Positions 40,546 through 49,931 of a stretch of 64,000 nt of DNA are shown piece after piece; within the stretch, counting starts at the first letter, position 1; each line of letters opens with the position of its first letter. Position numbers and translations under genes: made by a program. The stretch covers positions 62,001 to 126,000 of the forward strand of contig CAWJGS010000002.1 in NCBI GenBank assembly GCA_963842575.1. The letters are read 5' to 3'. The stretch is from JACDER01 sp963842575 (lineage in GTDB: Bacteria; Actinomycetota; Thermoleophilia; Gaiellales; Gaiellaceae). The notes beneath the pieces were generated by a model. The model made no database searches and was not told the DNA's origin. It saw only the letters and a list, made by a program, of their open reading frames with translations.

Positions 40546-42123
40546 GTGACCGCGCTCTACCGCACGTATCGCCCGCTGGACTTCGAAGAGGTCGTCGGCC
40601 AGGAGCCCGTCGTCCGCACGCTCCGCAACGCGATCTCGTCCGGGCAGCTGCGCCAGGCCTACCTCTTCGCCGGGCCGCGCGGGACGGGGAAGACCTCGCT
40701 GGCGCGCATCCTTGCGAAGGCGCTCAACTGCGCGCAGGGGCCGACGCCGGATCCCGACAAGACCTGCCACGCGTGCCAGGCAATCGCCAACGGCAGCTCG
40801 CTCGACGTGGTGGAGATGGACGCCGCGTCACAGCGCGGCATCGACGACATCCGCGAGATCCGCGAGCGCGTCGTGCTGCAGCCGGCGGAGGGCCGCTACA
40901 AGGTCTACATCCTCGACGAGGCGCACCAGCTGACGGACGCAGCCTGGAACGCGCTGCTCAAGCTGATCGAGGAGCCTCCTCCCCATCTCGTCTTCGTCTT
41001 CTGCACGACCGACCTGGCCAAGGTCCTGCCGACCGTCCGCTCGCGCTGCCAGACCTTCGTCTTCTCGCGGCCGCGCCTGCCCGAGCTCGTCCGCCTACTG
41101 CGGCGGATCGCGGACGGCGAGGGAATCGAGGCTCCCGACGCTGCGCTGTCCCTGGTCGCACGCAGCGCGCGCGGCTCGTACCGCGACGCCGTCTCCACGC
41201 TCGACCAGTTGTCCGCCGCGACCGAGAAGAACGTCACCGTCCAGGCCGTCCTCCAGCTGCTCGGAGCGGTGGAGGAGGAAGCGCTCTTCCGCCTGATGGA
41301 CCTCGTCATCGACAGCGACACCGCCGGCGCGCTGATGTTCATCGAGGAGCTGGCCGCGCAGGGACAGGATCTCGGCCGGCTCGTCACCGATCTGCTCGAG
41401 CACCTGCGGCACCTCCTGCTCGTCCACCATCTCGGCGAGGCGCCCGCGTCGCTGCCGGTGACCGACGAGACGCGGGAGCGGTTGCGCTCGCAGGCGAACC
41501 AGCTCGGCGAGGCGACCGTCCTGCGCCTGTGCGACCTGCTCGCCGTCGCCGTCGAGGACATGCGCCAGGGCGGCGACCCGCGACTGCCGCTCGAGCTCGC
41601 GCTCATCAAGGTGACGCGGCCGGGCGGAGACCTGTCGCGCGAGTCGCTCGCCTACCGGATCGAGCAGCTCGAGCAGCGGTCGCACGGAATGCCGGCGCCG
41701 GCTCCCAAGCGCGAGGAGGCGACCCCCGCGGCTCCGCAGCCGCCCCCAACCGCATCCGAGCCGCCGTCCGTCGAGCTCGCCCAGGTGAAGGAGGCCTGGC
41801 AGCGGAGCATCCTCCCGGCGGTCGAGCAGCGCTCGATTCCGGCGGCGTCCGTGTTCAAGGAGGCGCGCCCGTCGAACCTGGCCGACGACGTGCTCGAGCT
41901 TCAGTTTCCGCCGGAAGCCGACTTCCACCGCAAGATGGCCGAGGAGCCGAAGAACGCGACGCTGCTGAAGGAGGCGCTGTACGAGGTGACCGGCCGCCAG
42001 CTCGCGGTCGCGTTTGCGGTCGGCGAGCGTGAGGAAGTGGACGAGACGGACGATCCTGCCGGCGAGGAGGACATCGTCGAGCTGGTCAAGCAGACATTCG
42101 ACGCGCGCGAGATAGAGGAGTAG
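40546..42123 (+). CDS. dnaX: DNA polymerase III gamma/tau subunit
   Basis: A 525-residue clamp-loader ATPase. It has Walker A GPRGTGKT at residues 43-50, Walker B ILDEAHQL, the sensor block CTTDLAKVLPTVRSRCQTF, a lid domain and a C-terminal tau-like extension after a Pro/Ala linker near residue 385. The zinc module shows Cys62, Cys74 and Cys77, but the residue equivalent to the usual second cysteine is Asp71. GGGAGG precedes GTG 40546. No slippery heptamer for programmed frameshifting was seen. It is followed by ybaB after three bases, the classic dnaX-ybaB-recR order. Confidence 0.96.
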   Translation: MTALYRTYRPLDFEEVVGQEPVVRTLRNAISSGQLRQAYLFAGPRGTGKTSLARILAKALNCAQGPTPDPDKTCHACQAIANGSSLDVVEMDAASQRGIDDIREIRERVVLQPAEGRYKVYILDEAHQLTDAAWNALLKLIEEPPPHLVFVFCTTDLAKVLPTVRSRCQTFVFSRPRLPELVRLLRRIADGEGIEAPDAALSLVARSARGSYRDAVSTLDQLSAATEKNVTVQAVLQLLGAVEEEALFRLMDLVIDSDTAGALMFIEELAAQGQDLGRLVTDLLEHLRHLLLVHHLGEAPASLPVTDETRERLRSQANQLGEATVLRLCDLLAVAVEDMRQGGDPRLPLELALIKVTRPGGDLSRESLAYRIEQLEQRSHGMPAPAPKREEATPAAPQPPPTASEPPSVELAQVKEAWQRSILPAVEQRSIPAASVFKEARPSNLADDVLELQFPPEADFHRKMAEEPKNATLLKEALYEVTGRQLAVAFAVGEREEVDETDDPAGEEDIVELVKQTFDAREIEE

Positions 42124-42126
42124 CCC

Positions 42127-42447
42127 ATGGCGATGGATCTGAACAAGTTGATGAAGCAGGCGCAGGAGATGCAGGAGCAGATGGCCAAGGCCCAGGAGGA
42201 GCTGAAGAACGAGACGGTGGAGGCTTCGGCGGGCGGCGGAATGGTCACCGTCAAGGCGACCGGCGGCCTCGAGATCGTCGAGATCAAGATCTCGCCGGAC
42301 GCGATCGATCCCGACGATCCGGACCTGCTGGCGGACATGGTGCTCGCCGCGGTGAACGAGGCTCTTCGCTCCGCGCAGGGCCTGGTCGAGTCGAAGCTCG
42401 GCTCCGCGATGGGCGGGCTCCAGGGCCTCGGGCTGCCCGGCCTCTAG
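42127..42447 (+). CDS. ybaB: YbaB/EbfC nucleoid-associated protein
   Basis: A 106-residue protein with the family pattern: DLNKLMKQAQEMQEQMAKAQEEL coiled helix, GGGMVTVKATGGLEIVEIKISPDAIDPDDPDLLADMV core, and a Gly-rich C-terminus. It binds DNA as a dimer and is linked to recombination through its neighbours dnaX and recR. ATG 42127 or 42133 may be used. Here recR is separated by an inserted gene on the other strand (42452-44054). Confidence 0.93.
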   Translation: MAMDLNKLMKQAQEMQEQMAKAQEELKNETVEASAGGGMVTVKATGGLEIVEIKISPDAIDPDDPDLLADMVLAAVNEALRSAQGLVESKLGSAMGGLQGLGLPGL

Positions 42448-42451
42448 GGCG

Positions 42452-44054
42452 TCACGGTAAAGGCGCCGCGCTCTCGGTCGTCGAGGGCGTGCCGGTCGAC
42501 CGGATGACCGTGATGGTGCCGGTCGTCGCGCCGGCCGGAACGGTCGCCTTCAGCTGCGAGGACGACACGAACGTGGCGTTGACCGGCGAGACGCCGTGGA
42601 ACTTGACCGTGCTCGGGTTCGTAAATCCGACGCCCTTGATCGTCACCACCGTTCCCACCGGGCCGCTAGAGGGCGTGAAGCCGGTGAGGCTGTACGTGAC
42701 CGTGAAGGGGGTGCGGCTCCTGAAGCTGCCTGCCGCGGTGGAAAGGACGATCCTGCCCGTCGTCGACCCCGGCGGCGTCCGTATCTTGACCTCGTTGTCG
42801 GAGAAGACCGTGAACGGCACCGACTTCGCATTCAGCGTCGCCCCGGTCGTGCCGGCCAGGTACGTGCCAGTGACGGCCACGCGGGTCCCGACGGCACCGC
42901 TCGCCGGGGTGAAGCCGTTGATCGTCGGCGGGCGCTGGAAGCTGATCCGCCGGATGCTTCCGGTGCCGCGCTCGAGGTAGTAAAGGCTCCCGTCAGGTCC
43001 GACCTGGAGATCGACGGGGCTCGAGATGCCGGTCGCGAACTGGGTCGCCGTCGCCGGGCTCGCGGGGTTGATGGAGTAGATCCACCCGCTGCAAAGATCG
43101 GAGAAGAAGTACTTGCCGACATAGGAAGCCGGGAAATACGCGGTCGCGGGGTTGTAGAACGCGCCGCCGACGATCGCGCAGCCGTTCGGCGTCGGGTTGC
43201 CGCTATGCGCGTAGTAGAAGAGCGGATCCGTATGCGCGGGGTCCGGCGGGCTGCACGGGCCTTCGCAGTCCTGCCAGCCGTAGTTCGCACCGGCGAGGCC
43301 GTCGTCGATCTCCTCGAAGGTCGTCTCGCCTACGTCATTGATGAAGAGACGGCCCGTGCCGGGCTGGAACGCGAAGGTGAACGGATTGCGCAGGCCCAGC
43401 GCCCAGATCGCGCGGTTGTCGCCCGTTGCCTGGTTGTAGAACGGGTTGTCGGTGGGGATCGTCCCGTCCTTGTTGATGCGCAGGATCTTTCCTTTCAGCG
43501 TCGTCAAGGACTGTGAATTCGTCCCGTCCGCGTTGTCGCCCACCGCGACGTAGAGCTTCCCGTCCTGGCCGAAGTGGATCGCCCCGCCGTTGTGGTTGGT
43601 CGCGGCGCCGAGCGAATCGATGTCGAAGATCGGAGTCTCGCTGCCGGCGACCGCCAGGAGGCCTTTCGGGTCGGCGGTGAACCGGCGTGACCCGGTTGTG
43701 GGCGGGCGAGCCCGGGACGGTGTAGTAGACGTAGACAAAGCGGTTCGACGAGAACGACGGGTCGTACGCGACGCCGAGCAGGCCGCGCTCGCCGTCGGAG
43801 TCGACGCTCAGGTGCACGAACGGCGTCGGGTTCAGATTGGCGTCCGCGGTCACGCGCAGGTCGCCGCCCTGCTCGGTCACGAGCACCCGGTTGTTCGGCC
43901 CGAACGCCATCGCCGTGGGCGAGTCGAGCCCGGTCGCGAGGAGCGTGTCGATGAAGCCGGCCGGAAGCGACGAGGTCGAGGCCGAGCCTGCCAGCGCCAA
44001 GACGGCGAAGCCGGCGGCCGCGACAGCGGCGGCGACTGTCGTTCGGAAACGCAT
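42452..44054 (-). CDS. Secreted PQQ-dependent sugar dehydrogenase-like protein with IPT/TIG domains, frame disrupted
   Basis: From ATG 44054 the protein has a signal peptide (MRFRTTVAAAVAAAGFAVLALAGSAS), then the glucose/sorbosone-dehydrogenase propeller with TAMAFGPNNRVLVTEQGGDLRV, RGLLGVAYDPSFSSNRFVYVYY, GGAIHFGQDGKLYVAVGDN and LGLRNPFTFAF. A single-base shift near 43690 interrupts it. Two IPT/TIG immunoglobulin-like domains follow (PTINGFTPASGAVGTRVAVTG and LTGFTPSSGPVGTVVTIKG). It probably oxidises sugars outside the cell using PQQ. It splits the usual ybaB-recR pair, suggesting insertion into an ancient operon. Confidence 0.84.
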
Positions 44055-44110
44055 CTCCCTAACCCCTCCCTGAGTCTAGTTAGTCCGAACCCGAAAGGCA
44101 CAATCTCGGT

Positions 44111-44701
44111 GTGCTCTCGCCAGCAGTCGACAATCTCGTCGCGCAGCTCCAGCGCCTGCCCGGCGTCGGCATGCGCACGGCGCAGCGGCTCGCGTTTCAT
44201 TTGCTGCGCGTGCCGAAGGACGAGGCCGCCGCGCTCGCGCTCGCGATCCAGGAGGTCAAGGAGCGCGTCCGCTTCTGCCGCGAGTGCGGCAACCTCACCG
44301 AGGAGGACGTGTGCGAGATCTGCCGCGACGCGCGCCGCGACCACACCGTGGTGTGCGTCGTCGAGCAGCCGGTCGACCTGATCTCCTTGGAGCGGACGGC
44401 CGAGTACCGCGGCCTCTACCACGTCCTGGGCGGCGCGCTGTCGCCGATCGACGGCGTCGAGCCCGAGCACCTCCGCATCGACGAGCTGCTCCAGCGCGTG
44501 GAGCGGAACGGGATCGAGGAGGTCGTGCTGGCCACCAACCCGAACATGACCGGGGAGTCGACGGCCGCCTATCTCGCCGATCGGCTGCGCGGACGCGTGC
44601 GCGTCACGCGGCTGGCGAGCGGGCTCCCGGTCGGCAGCGACCTCGAGTACGCCGACGAGGTGACGCTCGGCCGCGCGCTGTCGGGACGGAGAGAGATGTG
44701 A
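44111..44701 (+). CDS. recR: Recombination mediator RecR
   Basis: A 196-residue protein of standard length. It has a helix-hairpin-helix LQRLPGVGMRTAQRLAFHLL, a four-cysteine zinc finger CRECGNLTEEDVCEIC, a Toprim domain with VVEQPVDLISLERTAEYRGLYHVLGG, and a C-terminal Walker-B-like block TRLASGLPVGSDLEYADE. With RecF/RecO it loads RecA on gapped DNA. Its stop overlaps the aspartate kinase start by four bases (GTGA). Confidence 0.96.
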   Translation: MLSPAVDNLVAQLQRLPGVGMRTAQRLAFHLLRVPKDEAAALALAIQEVKERVRFCRECGNLTEEDVCEICRDARRDHTVVCVVEQPVDLISLERTAEYRGLYHVLGGALSPIDGVEPEHLRIDELLQRVERNGIEEVVLATNPNMTGESTAAYLADRLRGRVRVTRLASGLPVGSDLEYADEVTLGRALSGRREM

Positions 44702-45954
44702 CCGTCGTGCGCGATTACGAGGCCGTTCCGGAGATCGCAGTCGACGAGCGGCCGCACCGCGGCACCGTGGTCATGAAGTTCGGGGGGACGAGCGTCGCCG
44801 GCCCGGAGCGGCTGCGGCGCGTGGCGAAGCGGCTGGTCTCCGCGCACGAGGAGGGAAACCGCGTCGTCGCAGTCCTGTCCGCGATGGGCGCGACCACCGA
44901 CGAGCTCATCTCGCTCGCGCACCAGGTGTCCGCCCGCCCCGATGCGCGCGAGCTGGACATGCTGATCTCGGTCGGCGAGCGCATCTCCTGCGCCCTCGCG
45001 GCGATGGCTACGAATGATCTGGGACACCGTGCCGTCTCCCTGACGGGCTCGCAGGCCGGGATTGTCACCGACACGACGCACGGCAAGGCGAGGATCGTGG
45101 ACGTGCGCGCGCGCCGCATCCACGAGTCGCTCGACCGTGACGAGATCGTGCTCGTCGCCGGCTTCCAGGGCGTCTCCACCGACCACGACGTGACCACGCT
45201 CGGACGCGGCGCTTCGGACCTGACCGCCATCGCGCTCGCCGCCGCACTCGGCGCGGAGCGCTGCGAGATCTACACGGACGTCGAGGGGGTCTTCACCGCC
45301 GACCCGCGCATCGTTCCCGGGGCAAGCAAGCTCCACGCGGTCAGCTACGAGGAGATGCTCGAGCTGGCGGCGTCCGGCGCGAAGGTGCTCCAGCTCCGCG
45401 GCGTCGAGTTCGCGCGCAACCACGGCGTTACGCTGCACGTGCGCTCCACGTTCGCGGACGAAGAGGGCACCTGGATAGGCGAGGAGGACGAGAGGATGCT
45501 CGAGAAGGCGATGATCGCAGGCGTCACCCACGACGTCGAGGAGGCGGTGTTCGAGGTGGAGTCCGCAGAGCCGGCCGAGCTCTTCCAGGCGCTGGCGGAC
45601 GCTTCGGTCAACGTCGACACCGTGATCCAGATCGGCACCGGAGTCGTCTTCTCGGCCCCGGAAGAGGACCGCGACGCCGCCACGGGCGCGCTCGAGCAGC
45701 TCGGCGCGCGTTGGACGGAGCGCGAAGGGCTCGGCAAGGTCAGCGTCGTAGGAGCGGGGATGAAGAGCCATCCCGGCGTCGCCGCCAAGACCTTCGGGAC
45801 GCTCGCCGACATCGGAGTCGAATCGCACTTCGTCTCGACCTCGCCGATCAAGATCGCCTTCTACGTCCCGCGCGCGGACGTCGAGCGGGCGGTCAAGGCG
45901 CTGCACGAGGCGTTCGACCTGACCGGTGCGAGCGCCGAACGCGAGCATGCCTAG
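44698..45954 (+). CDS. lysC: Aspartate kinase
   Basis: A 418-residue enzyme. The kinase domain starts at KFGGTSVAGPERLRRVAKR and includes FQGVSTDHDVTTLGRGASDLTAIALAAAL and EIYTDVEGVFTADPRIVP. Two C-terminal ACT domains (about residues 270-415) include SVVGAGMKSHPGVAAKTFGTLADIGV, the site of feedback control by lysine or threonine. It phosphorylates aspartate for lysine, threonine and methionine synthesis. The GTG at 44698 adds about 25 residues before the motif; ATG 44773 is an alternative. It overlaps both recR and asd. Confidence 0.95.
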   Translation: MTVVRDYEAVPEIAVDERPHRGTVVMKFGGTSVAGPERLRRVAKRLVSAHEEGNRVVAVLSAMGATTDELISLAHQVSARPDARELDMLISVGERISCALAAMATNDLGHRAVSLTGSQAGIVTDTTHGKARIVDVRARRIHESLDRDEIVLVAGFQGVSTDHDVTTLGRGASDLTAIALAAALGAERCEIYTDVEGVFTADPRIVPGASKLHAVSYEEMLELAASGAKVLQLRGVEFARNHGVTLHVRSTFADEEGTWIGEEDERMLEKAMIAGVTHDVEEAVFEVESAEPAELFQALADASVNVDTVIQIGTGVVFSAPEEDRDAATGALEQLGARWTEREGLGKVSVVGAGMKSHPGVAAKTFGTLADIGVESHFVSTSPIKIAFYVPRADVERAVKALHEAFDLTGASAEREHA

Positions 45955-46909
45955 GCTCGGCGTAGTGGGCGCCACCGGCGCCGTGGGCACGGTCGAGCTC
46001 GAGCTGCTCGCCGAGCGCGGCTACGACGACGTCCGCGCCTTCGCCTCCGAGCGCTCCGCGGGCACGCGCGTTCCATTCGGCAGCGGCGAGCTCGAGGTCG
46101 AGCTCGCCTCGCCGGAGACGCTGACCGACCTCGATCTGCTCTTCTTCTCCGTCGGGACGGCGGCGAGCGCCGAGCTCGTGCCGGTCGCCGTCGAGAACGG
46201 GGCCGTGTGCGTGGACAAGTCCTCCGCGTTCCGGCTGACGGAGGGCATCCCGCTCGTCGTCCCGGAGGTGAACGGAGCGCGCGCCGGCGAGCACGACGGC
46301 ATCGTCGCCAACCCGAACTGCTCCACCATCCAGCTCGTCTGCGTGCTCGAGCCGCTGCGCCGGGCGGCCGGGCTGAGGAGCGTCCGGCTGGCGACCTACC
46401 AGTCCGCGTCGGGGGCGGGCGACGCCTCGATGAGACGGCTGCTCCAGACCGCGCCCGCCGATCTGAGCGTGACGATGGACTGGCCGCTCGAGGGAGACGA
46501 GTTCGAGGAGGAGGCCAAGCTGCGCGACGAGACGCGCAAGATCATGGAGCTGCCCGGCCTGCCGTTCATGGCCAACTGCGTGCGCGTCCCCGTCCTCGTC
46601 GGCCACTGCCAGGCGATCTGGCTCGAGACGGAGGAGCCGCTCTCGACCGAGGACGCTCGGGACGTGCTCGCCGACGCGCCCAGCGTTCGCCTGGCCGAGG
46701 CTACGTCGGCACCGCGCGACGCGGTCGGAGACGACGACGTGCTCGTCGGCCGCGTCCGCCGCGACCCGACGCTCGGAAACGGCCTCGTCCTCTTCACCGC
46801 GTGCGACAACCTCCGCAAGGGCGCGGCGCTGAACGCGATTCAGATCGCTGAGCTCTTACTCGAGAATGAAGGTGTCGTCGCGGATGACCGGCACCTCCGC
46901 GCCGTCTGA
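45947..46909 (+). CDS. asd: Aspartate-semialdehyde dehydrogenase
   Basis: A 320-residue enzyme from ATG 45947 (PRLGVVGATGAVGTVELELLAERG). The NADP-binding motif GATGAVG, the active-site cysteine in VANPNCSTIQLV, and SASGAGDASM are visible. It reduces aspartyl phosphate to the semialdehyde, the next step after the kinase whose gene overlaps it by eight bases. The C-terminus extends 54 bases into the convergent aminopeptidase gene, so the last dozen residues (VVADDRHLRAV) may be non-conserved. Confidence 0.94.
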   Translation: MPRLGVVGATGAVGTVELELLAERGYDDVRAFASERSAGTRVPFGSGELEVELASPETLTDLDLLFFSVGTAASAELVPVAVENGAVCVDKSSAFRLTEGIPLVVPEVNGARAGEHDGIVANPNCSTIQLVCVLEPLRRAAGLRSVRLATYQSASGAGDASMRRLLQTAPADLSVTMDWPLEGDEFEEEAKLRDETRKIMELPGLPFMANCVRVPVLVGHCQAIWLETEEPLSTEDARDVLADAPSVRLAEATSAPRDAVGDDDVLVGRVRRDPTLGNGLVLFTACDNLRKGAALNAIQIAELLLENEGVVADDRHLRAV

Positions 46910-48085
46910 CGTCAGCCCCGTGACGTCGACCTCCGGGCCGCCGATCATGAAGTCGGTGTGCACGAGAGAATGGCTGATCCCCTTGGCGCGCCGCTCCTCC
47001 GGATCCTGCGGCTGATCGCCCTCGAGCGCGAAGTCGAGCCCCGCCCCGTAGGCGATGTGGCACGTGGCATTCTCGTCGAATAGGACGTCGTGGAAGACGA
47101 GCCCTGTCTGACCCACGCGCGAGACCCTGTCCACCAGTGCGACCTCGCCGAGGAACGGTGCGCCCTCGTCGAGCTCGAGCTGCGCGCGGACGGCATCGGC
47201 TCCCGCGGACGCGCGGACCTCGACGGCCTTGCCGTTCTCGAAGGTCAGCTCGAGGTCCTCGACCACGACGCCCGAGAGCGGTAGCGGACGGGTCGAGCGG
47301 ACGGTGCCCTCCGTCCGCCGGCAGTCGGGGGTCGTGAAGACCTCCTCCGTCGGCATGTTCGGGAAGTGCTGCCTTCCCCAGGACGTGGTGATCGTCCCGG
47401 AGCGGAAGCGGGAAAACGGAAGCAGCCCGACGGTGAGATCGGTGCCGGGGCCGTTGAAGCGGAGCGCATCGAAATCGCGGTTGTTGAGCCGCGCCGCCCG
47501 GTCGTCCAGATGCTCCCGATGCGCCTCCCAGGCCGCGACGGGATCCTCTTCGTCGAGCCGCACGGTGTAGGCGACGGCCTCCCAGAGGCGCTCGACGTCC
47601 GGCTCGCCGAAGACCTTTTCGGCCCAGCCTTCGTTGGGGGAGGAGACGATCGTCCAGTTGTTCAGCCGCTGGACGGTGTGCTTGATGGACGCCTTGGAAA
47701 GCTCGATGGGCCGGGCGCGGCCGACACGCGACGGGTCGAGGTCGCCCATCAGGTCGGGCTCCGGGTCGCCGGTGATCGCGACGTAGGCCGCGTGCTCCTC
47801 GGCCATGTAGTTCTCCTTCGCCAGGAGCCACGGCGGAGTCCACGTGAGCGTCTCGTCGGGACCGAGCTCGATCATGGCCTTGCGCACGTGCTGGTCGCGG
47901 TAGGTCGCGTCGACGTAGCGGGCGCCCGCCTCGTACGCGGCTCGAGTGACGGCACGCACGAGCGACGCGTGCTCCACGAGCCCCACCACAACGACGAGCT
48001 GCCCCTCCTGCACGTTCGCGCCCACGCGCACGGCCAGCTCGGCGTAGCGCTCGAGCCGCGTCTTCTGATCTACGTCAACTGCCAT
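46856..48085 (-). CDS. M29-family aminopeptidase, first of tandem pair
   Basis: A 409-residue protein of the thermophilic aminopeptidase (AmpS/AmpT) family. Conserved blocks are FPNMPTEEVFTTPDCRRTEGTVRSTRPL, GEVALVDRVSRVGQTGLVFHDVLFDENATCHIAYG and HTDFMIGGPEVDVTG, which carry the Glu, His, Tyr and Asp ligands for two metal ions. It removes N-terminal residues from peptides in the cytoplasm. It overlaps the upstream paralogue by 16 bases, so the two are co-translated. Confidence 0.92.
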   Translation of the reverse strand: MAVDVDQKTRLERYAELAVRVGANVQEGQLVVVVGLVEHASLVRAVTRAAYEAGARYVDATYRDQHVRKAMIELGPDETLTWTPPWLLAKENYMAEEHAAYVAITGDPEPDLMGDLDPSRVGRARPIELSKASIKHTVQRLNNWTIVSSPNEGWAEKVFGEPDVERLWEAVAYTVRLDEEDPVAAWEAHREHLDDRAARLNNRDFDALRFNGPGTDLTVGLLPFSRFRSGTITTSWGRQHFPNMPTEEVFTTPDCRRTEGTVRSTRPLPLSGVVVEDLELTFENGKAVEVRASAGADAVRAQLELDEGAPFLGEVALVDRVSRVGQTGLVFHDVLFDENATCHIAYGAGLDFALEGDQPQDPEERRAKGISHSLVHTDFMIGGPEVDVTGLTSDGAEVPVIRDDTFILE

Positions 48086-49290
48086 TGATCCTCCCGAATA
48101 ATCGGAACCTCTTGGCCCTCGGCGGTGATTCCGACCACGTCCACTTCGGGGCCGCCGATCATGAAGTCGGTGTGCACGACGGAGTAGTTGAAGCCGCGCG
48201 CCCGGCGGTCGTCCGGGGGGATGTCCTTCCCGCCGTCGATGCGCTCCGGGTACGCGAAGCCATACGCGATGTGGCACGTCACGTTCTCGTCGAAAAGCGT
48301 GTCGAAGAAGGTGATGCCGGTGTCGGCCACGCGCGAGTCGCCGGTGACGAGCGCGACCTCGCCGAGGCAGTCGGCGCCCTCGTCTGAGGACATCTCTCCG
48401 CGGACGACGTCCGCACCGCTCGAGGCGTTCACCTCGACGGCCCGGCCGCCCTCGAAGCGAACCTCGAGGTCGCGGATCATGGCCCCGTTGAGCGACAGCG
48501 GGCGGGTCGAGCGCACCGTGCCCTCGGTCCGGCGCCAGTCCGGAGTGGTGTAGACCTCCTCGGTAGGGACATTCGCGATGTAGCGCTGGCCCCAGTTCGT
48601 CTCATCGCCGCCACCCCCCCAGTTCGACTCGGGGAGCAGGCCGATGGTGAGGTCTGTGCCAGGCCCGCGAAAGCGCACGGCGTCGAAATTGTTCCGGTTG
48701 AGCGCGTCCGCGCGTCCCTGGAGCTTCTGGACATGCTCGTCCCAGGCCGCGACCGGATCCGGCTCGTCGAGGCGGACGGCGTGGCCCATCGCCTCCCACA
48801 GCCTCTCCACGTCGGGCTCGCCGAACACCGTCTCCGCCCAGCCGGCATTCGGGTACGAGATGACGCACCAGTTGTTGGGCTGGTCGGACGTGAGCTCGCC
48901 GACGCGCTTGATGAGCTCGATCGGACGCGCGCGCCCGACGCGCTCGCCGTCCAGGTCGCCGAGCAGCTCGGGCTCGGGGTCGCCCGTGATCGCGATGAGC
49001 GCAGCCTTGTTCGCCGCCCGGTCCTCGGCACGCTTGATCATCCAGGGAGGGCTCCAGGTCAGCGTCTCGTCGGGCGCGAGCTCGATCATCGCGCGACGGA
49101 TGTGCGGGTCGTCGTAATACGCCTCGACATACTTCGCGCCGTTCGCATAGCCGGCGCGGGCGAGCTCCCGCATGAGCGGAGCATGCTCCAGCGAGGTCGC
49201 GTAGAGCATGAGCTCCTGCCCCTCCGCCATGTTCACCCACGAGCGGACGGCGAGCTCCGCATACCGCTCGAGGCGGCCGTTCTCGGTCAC
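48070..49290 (-). CDS. M29-family aminopeptidase, second of tandem pair
   Basis: A 406-residue paralogue of the adjacent enzyme, similar over its whole length (NVPTEEVYTTPDWRRTEGTVRSTRPLSL, GITFFDTLFDENVTCHIAYG, HTDFMIGGPEVDVVG) with the same metal ligands. Differences cluster in the substrate-facing regions, such as LLPESNWGGGGDETNWG here against LLPFSRFRSGTITTSWG, suggesting different peptide preference. The ATG at 49290 follows no close upstream gene, so the promoter of the pair lies between 49291 and 49313. Confidence 0.92.
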   Translation of the reverse strand: MTENGRLERYAELAVRSWVNMAEGQELMLYATSLEHAPLMRELARAGYANGAKYVEAYYDDPHIRRAMIELAPDETLTWSPPWMIKRAEDRAANKAALIAITGDPEPELLGDLDGERVGRARPIELIKRVGELTSDQPNNWCVISYPNAGWAETVFGEPDVERLWEAMGHAVRLDEPDPVAAWDEHVQKLQGRADALNRNNFDAVRFRGPGTDLTIGLLPESNWGGGGDETNWGQRYIANVPTEEVYTTPDWRRTEGTVRSTRPLSLNGAMIRDLEVRFEGGRAVEVNASSGADVVRGEMSSDEGADCLGEVALVTGDSRVADTGITFFDTLFDENVTCHIAYGFAYPERIDGGKDIPPDDRRARGFNYSVVHTDFMIGGPEVDVVGITAEGQEVPIIREDQWQLT

Positions 49291-49313
49291 GTCCGCAGCC
49301 TATCCGGACCGAA

Positions 49314-49931
49314 TCAGGGGCGTTGGGGAATCGGAGGAACGGGCGCCAGAGCTTCCTTCACCACGCGCAGGACCTTCTCGTGCGCCGGTTCTCCGGCCGG
49401 CTGGAGACCGCCGAGCTCGAGGCGCGAGAGCTCCACGCGGCCCGAGTGACGCAGCGGCCGGAACCCGAAATCCGTGAGGAAGTCCTGCGGGAAGACCGTG
49501 CGATGGACGCGAAACCGCTCGTAGGACGATTCACCCTCCGGATAGCGGTACGAGAAGGCCTCGAGCGCACCCGCGCCGTTGTCCTTGGCTGCTCCGATCG
49601 CGGTGAGGAAGAGCGACTGCATCACCCACGGGCTCGATGCGTCCATCAGGTATGCGCACGTAACGAGGACGGCGTCGTCCGAAGGCGGTCCGCCCGGAAG
49701 CTCATAGGCGCGCGGGAAGAGAACCGCCGGGCCGTACTGCATCGAGCCGAGCAGCCGGCCGTCGGCGTCGCAGTACACGGTGCCCCAGGCCCCCCACTCG
49801 TCCTCCGTCTTCTCGATCCAGCGGCGCTTGTCGATCGAGCGGCCGCTCGCCGCCTGCCAGAAGATGCACTCGTGACACACGGTCGGCGCGGTCGGCAGGG
49901 TCGCTCCGGTCAGGCCGGTGACGCGCGTCAT
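49314..49931 (-). CDS. GNAT-like acetyltransferase
   Basis: A 205-residue protein starting VCHECIFWQAASGR after a short leader, with GTVYCDADGRLLGSMQYGPAVLFPRAYELP and a C-terminal DFGFRPLRHSGRVELSRLELGGL. The pattern matches a family of actinobacterial GNAT-fold proteins carrying an N-terminal CxxC; acetyltransferase activity has to be assumed from the fold. It is the last gene of the succinate dehydrogenase transcript and overlaps the phosphoesterase gene by four bases (ATGA). Confidence 0.65.
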   Translation of the reverse strand: MTRVTGLTGATLPTAPTVCHECIFWQAASGRSIDKRRWIEKTEDEWGAWGTVYCDADGRLLGSMQYGPAVLFPRAYELPGGPPSDDAVLVTCAYLMDASSPWVMQSLFLTAIGAAKDNGAGALEAFSYRYPEGESSYERFRVHRTVFPQDFLTDFGFRPLRHSGRVELSRLELGGLQPAGEPAHEKVLRVVKEALAPVPPIPQRP

